The translations under genes were made by a program, and so were the position numbers. Source: Candidula unifasciata (Eukaryota > Mollusca > Gastropoda > Stylommatophora > Geomitridae). Taken from it: a stretch of 64,000 bases of DNA. The stretch is taken from assembly GCA_905116865.2 (NCBI GenBank), contig CAJHNH020007046.1:107001-171000 (forward strand), in the 5' to 3' direction. Shown here piece by piece: positions 47,818-58,689 of the stretch. The stretch's first letter is position 1, and each line of letters begins with the position of its first letter. The notes under the pieces are model-generated. The model worked only from the letters and a program-made list of their open reading frames with translations, was not told the origin of the DNA and searched no databases.

Positions 47818-47834
47818 CTCGTTGGTCAGGTATG

Positions 47835-48300
47835 GTAAACTTTATTATTTCTATCACTGTTATAAACTAATCTATGATTAACTAGGTGTGATCTCATTGG
47901 TCAGATATGGCAAACTTTATTATTTCTATCACCGTTATAAACTAATCTATGACAAACTAAATGTGAGTTTGTGGTCAGATATGACAAACTTTATTATTTC
48001 TACCACCCTTATAAACTAATCTATGATTAACTGTGATTTGTTGGTCAGATATGGCAAACTTTATTATTTCTATCACCGTTTATAAACTAATCTATGATTA
48101 ACTAGGTGTGATCTTGTTGGTCAGATGTGGCAAACTTTATTATTTCTATCACTGTTATAAACTAATCTATGATTAATGGCAAACTTTATTTTTTCTATCG
48201 CCGTTATAAACTAATTTATGATCAACTAAGTGTGATCTCGTTGGTCAGATATGGCAAACTTTATTATTTCTATCACTGTTTTAAACTAATCTATGATTTA
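47835..48300. repeat. Repeat of about 75 bp next to the exon 6 candidate, 6-7 copies
   Basis: The unit aactttattatttctatcac plus cgttataaactaatctatga and gtgatctcgttggtcagata. The unit includes the sequence just above the candidate acceptor at 47818. Confidence 0.9.
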
Positions 48301-48317
48301 GTAAGCGAGTAGAAGTA

Positions 48318-48420
48318 AACAGTAAAGGACCTTTTTCAACTGGACACATGATGACAGATTCATAATTTTACAGACCAATGGGCACTTGATTGGGTCAGCA
48401 TCACATCTGCCATCATTAAC
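48318..48420 (-). repeat. SINE family C, partial copy
   Basis: agtaaaggacctttttcaac and acagaccaatgggcacttga recall the family C body. Confidence 0.5.
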
Positions 48421-48479
48421 CTTATGTATATTTCATGGCTGGACCCACTTGAGTCTGCCGCAGCCTGGGCTAATTTCTC

Positions 48480-48765
48480 TATTTTATTTGTGTTCACCGC
48501 CTGTAAACTACGGAAAAGAATTCTGGTTTTTTGCTCCACTTCTGGACTTTTGTCATATTCCAGAATTTGACTATTGTGAGCACATCCGATTTAAAGATCT
48601 GGCTCATTTTTATGCAAACTGCCGATTTCTCGCCTCTCAGGCAGATGTACTCCAACGTTGAAGGAAACACCCCTAATTATCTAAATTTATGAAATGCTTG
48701 TGGGGGGGGGGGGGGGGGCGTTCTATTCTACAATGGGGCCTGAGAATCCAGACAGGGAGTCCAAA
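48480..48765 (+). repeat. Dispersed repeat family R1, copy 5
   Basis: gcctgtaaactacggaaaag, gatctggctcatttttatgc and aggcagatgtactccaacgt, with a G run of about 18 where other copies have gaggcagtggg. Confidence 0.75.
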
Positions 48766-48877
48766 GTACTGTGCTGCAGGCCCCTAATTCAGGTGTCCTG
48801 TTACCCTACACAAATGCATGTAACTAGAAAAGCTTCAACACTCATATATTGCCAGGACAATGAGAGGAACATTTTAC

Positions 48878-48916
48878 CAATAGAAATCTCCAAAACTGGG
48901 TCCTGACTTGTATTAT
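48878..48916 (-). CDS. INPP4: INPP4 exon 5: first C2 strand
   Basis: Acceptor gtattgcag|AT and donor TATTG|gtaaaa bound 39 bases. Joined to the single G ending exon 4 they read DNTSQDPVLEISIG, close to the human DPDEPILEFSLA that opens the C2 domain. The start is well supported. The end is less sure, because the frame stays open for about 75 more bases and other GT sites exist. Confidence 0.6.
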
Positions 48917-49069
48917 CTGCAATACATCAAAAGAAATTATAGGTCGTTAATGTTTCTTCCTGTCTTAAACTCTGACACCAATGATAACACATTTTTATAT
49001 TCACTTTCTAAATTTATTACACTCTCAGTCTCTATTTATTGTGCTCACAAACTCTGTTTATTATTACAC

Positions 49070-49190
49070 TCATGCTCTATTTATTACACTCACATACTCC
49101 ATTTATTACACTCATACTCCATTTACTGCACTCACGTACTCCATTTATTACACTCATGGACTCCATTTACTGCACTCACATGCGTGGCTC
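49070..49190. repeat. 42-bp minisatellite, left part
   Basis: catactccatttattacact and catttactgcactcac units, broken off by the SINE at 49188. Confidence 0.93.
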
Positions 49191-49405
49191 TCTAGTGTAG
49201 TTGGCTAAACTGGATTGCGTGGTGACTGGGTGACGAACTCCTTGTGGTCCGGGTTCACGCCCGGGGGTAGGCAGAAAAGCCACATTTTCTCTCAGATTTA
49301 CGGTATTTACAATGGAATCAAGGCCAAAAGGTTGAGATATCCATAATACCAAGCCTAAGGGTTAACAACTGATGGCTTCTGGATACTAAAACAAACAACA
49401 ACAAA
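49188..49405 (+). repeat. SINE family B, copy 2, inserted in the array
   Basis: Head ggctctctagtgtagttggc with box B ccgggttcacgcccggg; the body includes gcagaaaagccacattttct and ends in an aaacaaacaa tail. The minisatellite resumes on the other side, so the array predates the insertion. Confidence 0.85.
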
Positions 49406-49409
49406 CAAA

Positions 49410-49915
49410 CTGCACTCACATACTCCATTTATTAAACTTATGGACTTCATTTACTGCACTCACATAATCCATTTATTAAACTCATGGACTTCATTTACTG
49501 CACTTACATACTCCATTTATTACACTCATGGACTCCATTTACTGCACTCACATACTCCATTTATTACACTCACACTCCATTTACTGTACTCACATACTCC
49601 ATTTATTACACTCATGGACTTTGTTTACTGCACTCACATACTCCATTTATTACACTCATGGACTTTGTTTACTGCACTCACATACTCCATTTATTACACT
49701 CACACTCCATTTACTGCACTCACATACTCCATTTATTACACTCACACTCCATTTACTGCACTCACATACTCCATTTATTACACTCACACTCCATTTACTG
49801 CACTCACATACTCCATTTATTACACTCACACTCCATTTACTGCACTCACATACTCCATTTATTACACTCACACTCCATTTACTGCACTCACATACTCCAT
49901 TTATTACACTTATGG
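49410..49915. repeat. 42-bp minisatellite, right part
   Basis: The unit is catactccatttattacact plus cacactccatttactgcactca. The last six copies are nearly identical. Confidence 0.96.
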
Positions 49916-50189
49916 ACAGGATATTCACAGCTTACCAGAGTTTTAATATCTTCAATGTTATAACTAAATTTTGGCTGACATGTAGTTCTGTCTGTGGACA
50001 TTTTCCTGTTTGCTCAAGTCTAAAAACTTTAACTGATCAAGGTTTCATCTACTGATAAACCTGGCTAATCCCGTTTTTAAAGATGAGAGGATTAACTCCC
50101 TTGCACTGGGTTTAATCCCACTTGACACAGTCTCTCTGAGATCACGGTTTAGTGTGGCTCCTCTGGGAGAAATAAGCAGACAAAACAAA

Positions 50190-50375
50190 CTGTCTGAAAT
50201 TCAAAGTTCATGGTGGAATTTGGCTCCATTAGCAGAAAAATACAATCAAACCCTTCAGAAAAACAAATTCAACGATGGAGTTTAGCAGTATCGGCAGAAA
50301 TAAACAAACAAACCTGTCTGAGACTCAAAGTCCACGGTGGAGTTTGGCAGTATCGGCATAAATAAACAAACAAAC
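50190..50375. repeat. 62-bp duplication of the exon 4 end and donor
   Basis: On the minus strand gactttgagtctcagacag|gtttgtttg of exon 4 recurs 62 bases on, and again in decayed form (gaatttcagacag) near 50190. Confidence 0.9.
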
Positions 50376-50585
50376 CTGTCTGAGACTCAAAGTCCACAGT
50401 GGAGCTTGGCTCCACTGGCAGGTGGACTATGTCGTTGCCTGTCTTGGTCTGCAGCTGCTCTCTCAGACTCTGCAGCTGCATCTTTAAACACTCATGGCTG
50501 GCTATGTGCAAGGCTTGGATCCATTCATCCCTCATGGCTTCTGTGCTGGCTCCAAAACGAAATGCTTGCTCCTCTCCCTCAAACA
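50376..50585 (-). CDS. INPP4: INPP4 exon 4: end of PH domain and linker
   Basis: Acceptor acgaatag|TG and donor CAGACAG|gtttgt bound 210 bases. The segment VFEGEEQAFRFGAS followed by MRDEWIQALHIAS is the last strand and C-terminal helix of a PH domain, with the near-invariant Trp. A charged linker (LQSLREQLQTKTG) leads toward the C2 domain. The exon ends in phase 1. The last part of the exon with its donor is repeated downstream in the intron (50190-50400). Confidence 0.88.
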
Positions 50586-50899
50586 CTATTCGTTAGGGAT
50601 TAGAGAGCAACAGTCTATACAAGCTGCAGCAATCAAATGTTTCAGATTTCTCCACCCACACACACACATGCACGCACATACACACACAGCTCTGTTGGTA
50701 CCTTTCCATCTTTCCTGATCATAATGTTTTGTGGTGCTTTAGAAAGGCATGGAAATCATAGTCTATAGTTATCCAATTAAGGCTAGGCTTTCACCTCTCT
50801 ACAGTACAAAGCCTGGACAGTATTGTAGAAATCTTGTGCTTCCCATACAGCACGATCCCTCACTCAGTCTGCCTTGTTAACTCCAAAGGAACAGTAACA

Positions 50900-51225
50900 C
50901 CAATTTGTTTGGAACAAAGCTGCAAAAGCTGCCAGATCAGAAGAGCAGTTCCTCGTGTGGGTTCAGGGCTTCATTGTGGGGAAAGCAAGAACAGACCCAC
51001 TGACTCCCCAACAAGCATGTCATAAGAGTTGACTAAGTGGAGGCTTCCTTCGAAATCAGAATGCATCAGTCTGAAATACAAGGAACTAACAGTCTGCATA
51101 CAAAAAAGTTAGATCTGTGCAACTTTCAGGTTCTAGAACAATACTAAAATGTAGAGGCAGGTGAACAACTAGAACTTTCTGCTGAAGTTTACAGCTGGTG
51201 AATGCAAAGAAAAAGAAGAAGAGCA
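50900..51225 (-). repeat. Dispersed repeat family R1, copy 6
   Basis: Complement wording: aagcatgtcataagagttga, gcatcagtctgaaatacaag and gtttacagctggtgaatgca. Confidence 0.75.
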
Positions 51226-51234
51226 GTGCCTGTC

Positions 51235-51780
51235 TGTCCATCTATTGAAACTTTCACTCCTAGACCAACTGCCAGCCAAGGCTAATGACTTGGTCTCAAC
51301 TGCCATAACAACAGGTTTTCTAGTCAGATTTCATCATTCTATAGGTTTCATATCTGTGCCAGGGTATGCAGATGTGCAAGGAAATGAGCAAGTTGATAGG
51401 CAAAGCTACTGTGGAGTGCAGACATGCCATGGAAAAGGCCGATATTCTGAATCCTCTATCAAGAAGTAAGACGCTTGCGAGACCCAAGAGATTACAGTGA
51501 ATCTGCAACCATGGCCAGACTGCAGGTTAACATGTTAAAAGGGGTGTGGCCAGACTAGAGCACTATTGCAGGAAGTTAAACAAGATTAGGAAACCAACAC
51601 AGAACTGGTTTCGTCAGCCAGTACACACTGCAGGATTTACTAAGGAAAGGATCCGAGTACTTATGAACTGAATGGTTCAATGTGCAATGAGGATAATCTG
51701 TCGACTAACTATTTCATCATTCTAGAAAAAGGCTAATAAAAGCCAGCATTATTCTAAGATGACGAAATGCAACTTGAAAG
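51235..51780 (+). pseudogene. RNase H and tail of a LINE, decayed
   Basis: IGFISVPGYADVQGNEQVDR is an RNase H His-Asp segment with Tyr where His is expected. After a frame change, LNKIRKPTQNWFRQPVHTAG and ERIRVLMN continue the post-RNase H tail. Confidence 0.7.
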
Positions 51781-51814
51781 CCTATTATTATGGCAGGGCA
51801 GACCAAGCCCTTAC

Positions 51815-51893
51815 CCTTGGCTGGCAGCTCCTCCACTCAAAGCCAATGGCACACGTGGGATCTCAGTTTTGTCAACGCTGCTTATAAATTTGC
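51815..51893 (-). CDS. Candidate cassette or poison exon inside the PH domain
   Basis: A strong polypyrimidine acceptor (ttctctgtttag|GCA) and a strong donor (CCAAGG|gtaagg) flank 79 open bases. Read from the exon 3 phase they give GKFISSVDKTEIP followed by a short Ala/Gly/Ser-rich end. 79 is not a multiple of three, so inclusion would shift exon 4 into a stop after one or two codons. Exons 3 and 4 already fit each other without it. It may be a regulated poison exon, a relic, or chance. Confidence 0.3.
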
Positions 51894-51959
51894 CTAAACA
51901 GAGAAAGAACAGCTAGTCATGACTAGTGTTATGTGATAGCTCAGTCACATCTGACTGTC

Positions 51960-52140
51960 TAAAACACACACACACACATATACATCTTTGTGTTCATAAG
52001 TGCATATAAATGACGAGGTGTGTGCGTAATTTTGTGGGTCTGTGTCTAATCATATATGCGCGGGCTCGCTCGCTCGCTCATTCTTACTCACACTCACACT
52101 CTCGCTCGCTCGCACGCACGCATGCATGTACGCACACACA
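51960..52140. repeat. CA and GCTC microsatellites
   Basis: acacacacac at 51965 and gctcgctcgctcgc, cgcacgcacgca at 52060-52140. Confidence 0.9.
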
Positions 52141-52144
52141 GAGA

Positions 52145-53693
52145 CTGTCCCTGTGAACAAGTGTACACTTAACAAATAAGCCTGTCACTGTGAACAAGTG
52201 ACCACCTAACAAATAAACCTGTTACTGTGAACAAGTGTACACTTAACAAATAAACCTGTCACTATGAAAAAGTGTACACTTAACAAATAAACCTGTCAAT
52301 GTGAACAAGTGTACACTTTACAAATAGACCTGTCACTGTGAACAAGTGTACACTTAACAAATAAACCTGTCACTGTGAACAAGTGTACACTTAACAAACA
52401 GACCTGTCACTGTGAACAAGTGTACACTTAACAAATAGACCTGTCACTGTGAACAAGTGTACACTTAACAAATAAACCTATCACTGTGAACAAGTGTACA
52501 CTTAACAAATAGACCTGTCACTGTGAACAAGTGTACACTTATAAATAGACCTGTCACTGTGAACAAGTGTACACTTAACAAATAGACCTGTCACTGTGAA
52601 CAAGTGTACACTTAACAAAAAGACCCGTCACTGTGAACAAGTGTACACACACCAAGTAAAACTGTCATTGTGAATAAGTGTACACACACCAAGTAAAACT
52701 GTGAACATGTGTACATGAACATGTGTACACTCACCAAGTAAAACTGAACCTGTGTACATTCACCATGTAAAACTGTGAATACGTGTACACTCAACAAGTA
52801 AAACTGTGAATATGTGTACGTTCACCAAGTAAAACTGTAAACATGTGTACATTCACCAAGTACATCTGTGAACATGTGTACACTCACCAAGTTAAACTGT
52901 GAACATGTGTACACTCACCAAGTTAAACTGTGAACATGTGTACAATCACCAAGTACATCTGTGAATATGTGTACACTCAACAAGTAAAACTGTGAGCATG
53001 TGTACCCTCACCAAGTAAAACTGTGAACATGTGTACCCTCACCAAGTAAAACTGTGAACATGTGTACCCTCATCAAGTAAAACTGTGAACATGTGTACCC
53101 TCACCAAGTAAAACTGTGAACATGTGTACACTCACCAAGTAAAACTGTTAACATGTGTACACTCACCAAGTAAAACTGTAAACATGTGTACCCTCACCAA
53201 GTAAAACTGTGAACATGTGCACACTCACCAAGTACATCTGTGAATATGTGTACACTCACCAAGTACATCTGTGAATATGTGTACACTCACCAAGTACATC
53301 TGTGAATATGTGTACACTCACCAAGTAAAACTGTAAACACGTGTACACTCACCAAGTAAAACTGTAAACATGTGTACACTCACCAAGTAAAACTGTAAAC
53401 ACGTGTACACTCACCAAGTAAAACTGTAAACACATGTACACTCACCAAGTAAAACTGTAAACATGTGTACACTCACCAAGTAAAACTGTAAACACGTGTA
53501 CACTCACCAAGTAAAACTGTAAACATGTGTACACTCACCAAGTAAAACTGTAAACATGTGTACACTCAACAAGTAAAACTGTAAACATGTGTACACTCAA
53601 CAAGTAAAACTGTAAACATGTGTACACTCAACAAGTTAAACTGTGAACATGTGTACACTCAAAAAGTAAAACTGTGAACATGTGTACACTCAC
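52145..53693. repeat. Minisatellite carrying the exon 3 splice donor, about 45 copies in two forms
   Basis: The right part (52690-53693) has a 31-bp unit, actgtgaacatgtgtacact plus caccaagtaaa. On the minus strand it reads ttcacag ttttacttg gtgagtgtac: an acceptor-like CAG, the last bases of exon 3 and its gtgagt donor. The left part (52145-52690) has a 37-bp form (aagtgtacacttaacaaata) in which the donor is lost. Confidence 0.95.
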
Positions 53694-53781
53694 CAAGTAA
53701 AAATCCACTGTTGACATCCTCATCCACTGCCAGTTCCACAGCACATCTCTCCAACACTATCACCCCTAGAGGATCAGCTCT
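53694..53781 (-). CDS. INPP4: INPP4 exon 3: PH-domain middle
   Basis: Acceptor gctgcag|AGA and donor TTACTTG|gtgagt bound 88 bases encoding RADPLGVIVLERCAVELA and then a DEDVNSGFLL segment. PLGVIVLERC resembles the PVGALLLERC strand of PLEKHJ1. The exon ends in phase 1 and joins exon 4 as SGFLL-VFEGEEQ. Its last bases and donor are the source of the 1.5-kb array that follows immediately downstream on the minus strand. Confidence 0.85.
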
Positions 53782-54408
53782 CTGCAGCATAAACATAACA
53801 TCACATGTTTATCGCTTGAAATGTAAGGATCTGGATGGTTTTCAACATGGTGGAGCAGAGGCAAGTAGACTTTTAACTCTTTGAGTACCAAGGAACGCAT
53901 CATACAATAAACGCAAGATGTGCCGATTATACACCTCTTTTGACTACTCCTTGGGCCTCTGATGTTAAATCCCCTGGGACTCAAAGAGTTAATCAGGCTG
54001 CAACTGGCACTATCATTATAGGAACTTCCCTGGCTCTTGAGGGAGAGAACACAGCACGTGTGGGAATGGCAAAGTCACTGTACAGACCAGCTCTAGTCCA
54101 GTAAGTCAAGCTGTAGAAGATATGTTGCTAGAATGTTGCTAGAATGTCCAGCATCAGCAGCTGTGATGCCGTAGAACTAGAAAACTTGTATACAATCAAC
54201 AAAACAATCCCATTTTTAACTTACAATGACCATCACAGTTACATTGCAGCCTCTAAGTGCTGTATGTTTTCCACCATTGCCAGTGCTCTAACATTTATTA
54301 AAACTCCCTATTTAAAGAAGCTCTACTAAAAATGTCCTAAAAACATTCAATTATTTTCTGTAATTCAAGTTAAGCAGCCTCCATATTATAAGTGTAAAGT
54401 GTACTTAC

Positions 54409-54473
54409 ACTGTCTTTGCTTTTGAAGTAAAACAGTAAATTTCCCTTCAGACGAATGTAGCGATTTACATAGG
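54409..54473 (-). CDS. INPP4: INPP4 exon 2: PH-domain strands 2-3
   Basis: Acceptor cttttcag|CC and donor GACAGT|gtaagt bound 65 bases encoding YVNRYIRLKGNLLFYFKSK. The pattern R-[YF]-hydrophobic-x-L-x-G-x-x-L-x-[YF]-F is a classic PH strand 2-3 hairpin. It starts with two bases and ends in phase 0, matching both neighbours. Confidence 0.85.
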
Positions 54474-54534
54474 CTGAAAAGACAGAGACAGAAATACAAT
54501 GTATACAGATAATCACACATTTACACAACAGAGC

Positions 54535-54910
54535 TAATGAAATGTCATCATCATCAGGTGCCTTGCCGGCTGACGTGGGCGATCATGCCTCTCCACAATC
54601 TACGATCTCCTGCAGCATGTATCAGTGCATGTGCCGACACAACTCCATGCCATGCAACAAGACTCAAGCATCTTCTCTCGTTGTCTTCCTCTATCCCTCC
54701 TTCCACAGATCTTTCCGGTGGTCACAACATGTTCTATTTTCACTCTTCTTATAATATGGCTGAAAAATGATGACTGTCTCCTTCTGATGTCTGTGATGAG
54801 TTGTCTTCTGGCTCCCCCCTCTTTCAAAACCTCTTGGAAATGTATACGATTAATACACATCATTACATGCTTAAACAACTGGAGATGTGATTTTTGAGAA
54901 GATCTCATAA
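54535..54910 (-). pseudogene. LINE C-terminal relic
   Basis: RRRQSSFFSHIIRRVKIEHV then TTGKICGRRDRGRQREKMLE is the same tail type as 34840-35200, here open for 102 codons. It lies just upstream of exon 2. Confidence 0.75.
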
Positions 54911-55079
54911 AGAGAGGAGTAAACTAACACTTCAGTAGTGACAGCTGCAGAAGACGTAAAATCAGTCAACATAACTGCAAGGAAAAAGTTAATAAAACAC
55001 AAAGAAAAGGCAAGATATAATCAGACTGCTGTTTGTACCACTGGAGTTGGAACTTTGCACTTTGCTTGATAATCTCAAA

Positions 55080-55167
55080 CAGCAACATATGGCCCTTCCA
55101 AACACCCATCTTTCGCACAGCAGTTGTATTTTATCAATAAATCATGTTATTTTCATATAATAATATG
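55080..55167 (-). repeat. Transposon 3' end, family R6
   Basis: cccttccaaacacccatctt and cataataatatgcaaa-type wording as at 38620. Confidence 0.65.
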
Positions 55168-55662
55168 CAAAAGCAGCAGGTCATCATGCCAAGGTTAGCT
55201 CAGGGGTCTGTCAAAGCAGCAGATCATCATGCCAAGGTTCAGGGGTCTGTCAAAGCAGCAGATCATCATGCCAAGGTTATCTCAGGGGTCTGTCAAAGCA
55301 GCAGATCATCATGCCAAGGTTATCTCAGGGGTCTGTCAAAGCAGCAGGTCATCATGCCAAGGTTATCTCAGGGGTCTGTCAAAGCAGCAGGTCATCATGC
55401 CAAGGTTATCTCAGGGGTCTGTCAAAGCAGCAGGTCATCATGCCAAGGTTCAGGGGTCTGTCAAAGCAGCAGGTCATCATGCCAAGGTTAGCTCAGGGGT
55501 CTGTCAAAGCAGCAGGTCATCATGCCAAGGTTAGCTCAGGGCTCTGTCAAAGCAGCAGATCATCATGCCAAGGTTATCTCATGGGTCTGTCAAAGCAGCA
55601 GATCATCATGCCAAGGTAATCTCATGGGTCTGTCAAAGCAGCAGGTCATCACGGCAAAGTTA
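55168..55662. repeat. 43-bp minisatellite, about 12 copies
   Basis: The unit is aagcagcaggtcatcatgcc plus aaggttatctcaggggtctgtca; two copies lack tatct. It abuts an RT relic whose frame starts at the array edge. Confidence 0.96.
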
Positions 55663-56345
55663 CCTTAGGAGTCACGTTGTCACCTTTTTTATTTAATGCG
55701 CACACAACAAGGGTCACACGCATCCAGAATATGGGACTAGTACACCTTGTGTCTTCTGCTGATGATGTACTGACATATCGGCAGGGTACAGAGAAGAGAT
55801 AGTTAAAGCACTGTAGCAGGAACTTCACAGACTGACCAGATGACGTTAGGAATCAGGGCAATAGTGACAGGGTTCTCACTAAACAGAGCTGTCAAAACGT
55901 CGACGCCTATGTCAGTATGTGTATAGATATCGAAAGGTCACTAGACCTTAAATATGTTGGTACCCAATTTGATGGATGTCCTTCCTTCAGATATTATGTC
56001 GATGGTATCATTATAAAGGTAAAAAAAAAAGGCTCAGGATGATGGTAGCAGCTGAGATGGGGAAAAAAGACTGCTTAATAAAGGTCTGGTGCTCTTTGTG
56101 ATTAACTATGGCCTTATTAGCTGCCACGACATCAGCAGACATCAGCTGGAAATAATACAGTGTGCAAAATGAAGCCATAAGACTGATCTCTGGGTTCACA
56201 AGAGACACCTTATGTCATGCAATGCGATAAGTCATCAACCTGTTAGGCATGGTTAGACATAAGGAAGAGTCGACTACGCGAAGAGAAAAGAGCAGTTGAA
56301 TCAACGACGTTGAAGTGGAAGGACGCATCGTCAGAGCCCCTGATA
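55663..56345 (+). pseudogene. Reverse transcriptase relic of the 38750 family
   Basis: VTLSPFLFNAHTTRV (motif B end) and SSADDVLTYRQG (motif C with intact ADD), then YVGTQFDGCPSFRYYV and an AIRLISGFTRDT-like tail in shifted frames. Confidence 0.7.
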
Positions 56346-57130
56346 ACTGATGTTATTATTTTGTATACCTGTACATCTATGTGTTAGGCTGGAGTTAAGT
56401 GTCCAGGTTATCTGTAGGAATTGCAGCAGTAGCCCGGTCCAGCATGATGGAGGTTTGTGAGGCGAGATCAGAAGATCTCAAGCAATATGGCAGGAAGCAG
56501 ATGGAGGGTCTAGATAATTTTCACAGTATTGTACATCTGCCTGTATGAGCTCTCTGGTGAATGTATATCCAAGTGACAGGTGTCAGAGAGACAGTCCCGT
56601 AATCACAAGCAGTGGATTTGCGCAAGCGGGTAATGATTTCCCATAGCAACCAGGGAACATATGGTGGCTGCAGAAGTCTTCCAGAGTGTCCTGAATGTGT
56701 ATGCACTGGTAGTAAGGATGACTGTAGCAGTATGAAATTAGTATCTCGTGATGCCATTCATTGTCCTGATGTTGAATACAGTGAATAGACTTTGACGGTC
56801 AAAATATATCCGGCGTTCTCTATTACTGTTGAGCCGGATTTGTGACTTGTAAGTGTGACACTATTGAGTATTCCCTAGATACTTGGCAAGTCGGTGGTAT
56901 AACCTGAACAACACATGCCTCAAATATGCTGTATCTTTGACTTTCATATACTGATGCCTTTTTCACTGTCATTATAACTTCAATTAGGTTTCCACTTTGA
57001 AACCATCTGACATTGAAAAAGTTGACTATTATTGCATCTGCTGCTCTACACATATGGTGTATTCTGAAGCAAATACCAAACATGCCAACTTTTTTTTTTA
57101 TGTGAGAAGTGGTTTTATGAACATACATAC

Positions 57131-57245
57131 CTTCACTTTTCTTAAAGAAGCCCTCATGCTTTTCTTTCATGAACAAATATCCTTCCTTGTCAAAGTTTGT
57201 TGTCTGCTGAACAACAATAGCCAACTCCCTTGCGTTAAACCGCAT
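57131..57245 (-). CDS. INPP4: INPP4 exon 1: start codon and first PH-domain strand
   Basis: This exon carries 38 codons plus one base and ends at donor GAAG|gtatgt. The protein starts MRFNARELA and continues into KEGYLFMKEK, the typical first strand of a PH domain. I chose the ATG at 57245 because MR-aromatic-N...EL matches the start of PLEKHJ1, a PH-only protein, and because the frame upstream is not convincing. The phase-1 end joins exon 2 (two-base start) to give KKSEAYVNRY across the intron. PH domains bind phosphoinositides, so this part may help recruit the phosphatase to its lipid substrate; that role is inferred. Confidence 0.8.
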
Positions 57246-58067
57246 TCTTCTCAAGAGTTGAATGTTTTCTTACACAAGTCAAAGGAAATGACTGCAAATG
57301 TATCTGTGTTCTAATGCTATGATGTCTGAACTTCCTTCTGTAAATATGAGGGCAGAAATAATAAAAGGAATATTCAAATAATAAACATATTCAATCAATC
57401 AAAAAATGAATTTTGGATTAATAGATCTTTTATCAAGGCTGTACACTCTCTCAGATGCCATTCATCCATTTCTTGATGTTATCAACCCACTAGTTAACAC
57501 AACTACTCACTCACTGCACCACACTTTAGTATGACACTGACAGTATATTTATGTAAGCCTGTTAATAGAGATGTTTCTATTCTTGGCATCGGTTTATACC
57601 ATATCTGTCTTGTTGTAACTTCTGGCAATATGATCATCTAGATACATGGCAAGTGTGCGATGCGTTCCCCCATCACATGCTACAGGTTTAAGTGGTTCAG
57701 TGTATCTGGCCAGAGGCGTAGCGAGGGATTAATCCTAATTAACCCAGAAAAATACTGTGTTACGAGGAAATCTTTTATCTTTATAACATATTTTTTTTCC
57801 TATATGGCCAATGACCAGGTTGGTAATGATACATTTTGCCCAAGGAACTAAAAAAAAAAAAGGTTGTCAACCGCTAAAATAGACCACTGTGATCTCATTC
57901 AGGAAAGTTAGGTTTGATTCCTTGGCGAGGTGGTGAGATTGGGGGGGGAGTCACATTCCTACACTGCTTCAAACAGTGGTATAACAGTAGTAAGACCATT
58001 TCTGCACTAAGCCCATTGTTTGTTGTTGGTACTATTCCATTTGCTTTTACTAAGTATCATTAGTTAG

Positions 58068-58463
58068 TTAGTTAGTTATTCCTCTTGTGCCAAAGATGGC
58101 GCATAGGGCAGAGGTCATAGCTTTCCACGTCTGTCGGTTCGTTGCCACTTGATGTAGGTCTTGAGTGCGACTGAGACCCATGGTTGAGCTCTCCCTTGTG
58201 ATGGTTCTGCGGAGAGTTTCTTTTGGTCTTCCCTGTTTTCTTTTACCCTCTGGTGACCATATGAAGGCTTGGTGGGGAAGTCTCTGTATGTCCATTCTGA
58301 GTACGTGACCGATGTAATTCCAGTGACGCATTCTAATAAAATCAGACACATATTTTTGTTTTGTTTCCTGTCTTATAGATGTATTGGACCTAAAGTCCGA
58401 CCAGTGAACATTCAATAGTTTTCGGAGGCATCTATTCTCGAAAGCGACTAGTTTCATACACAA
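58068..58463 (-). pseudogene. LINE C-terminal fragment, open for 131 codons
   Basis: FENRCLRKLLNVHWSDFRSN, RHWNYIGHVLRMDIQRLPHQ and PEGKRKQGRPKETLRRTI are the standard C-terminal region of RTE/L2-type LINE proteins. The 131-codon frame is unbroken although the RT is missing, so this may be a fairly young 5'-truncated insertion. Confidence 0.85.
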
Positions 58464-58689
58464 TTAAAAACATACATAAATTGTATAACTCTGCTTAGAA
58501 ATAACATACAGACTTGACTGAGGCACCAACACATTTTATTTTGCCTCCTTCATTTAAAAAATATCTAGATTTTTTTATATAACTCCTCTTACACTGTCCA
58601 AACTGACTTCTGTCCAATCTTATTTTATTGTTATACTGTTTGGTAATTCTGTGAAAGCTTTATCCTAATTCCACCATTTTTCTTCCTTC

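Noticed and set aside
49936..49991. Candidate C2 exon reading RTTCQPKFSYNIEDIKTL with donor CTG|gtaagc
   Set aside because: The phase fits exons 4 and 7, but the acceptor lacks a pyrimidine tract and exon 5 at 48878-48916 is a much better match to the start of the C2 domain.
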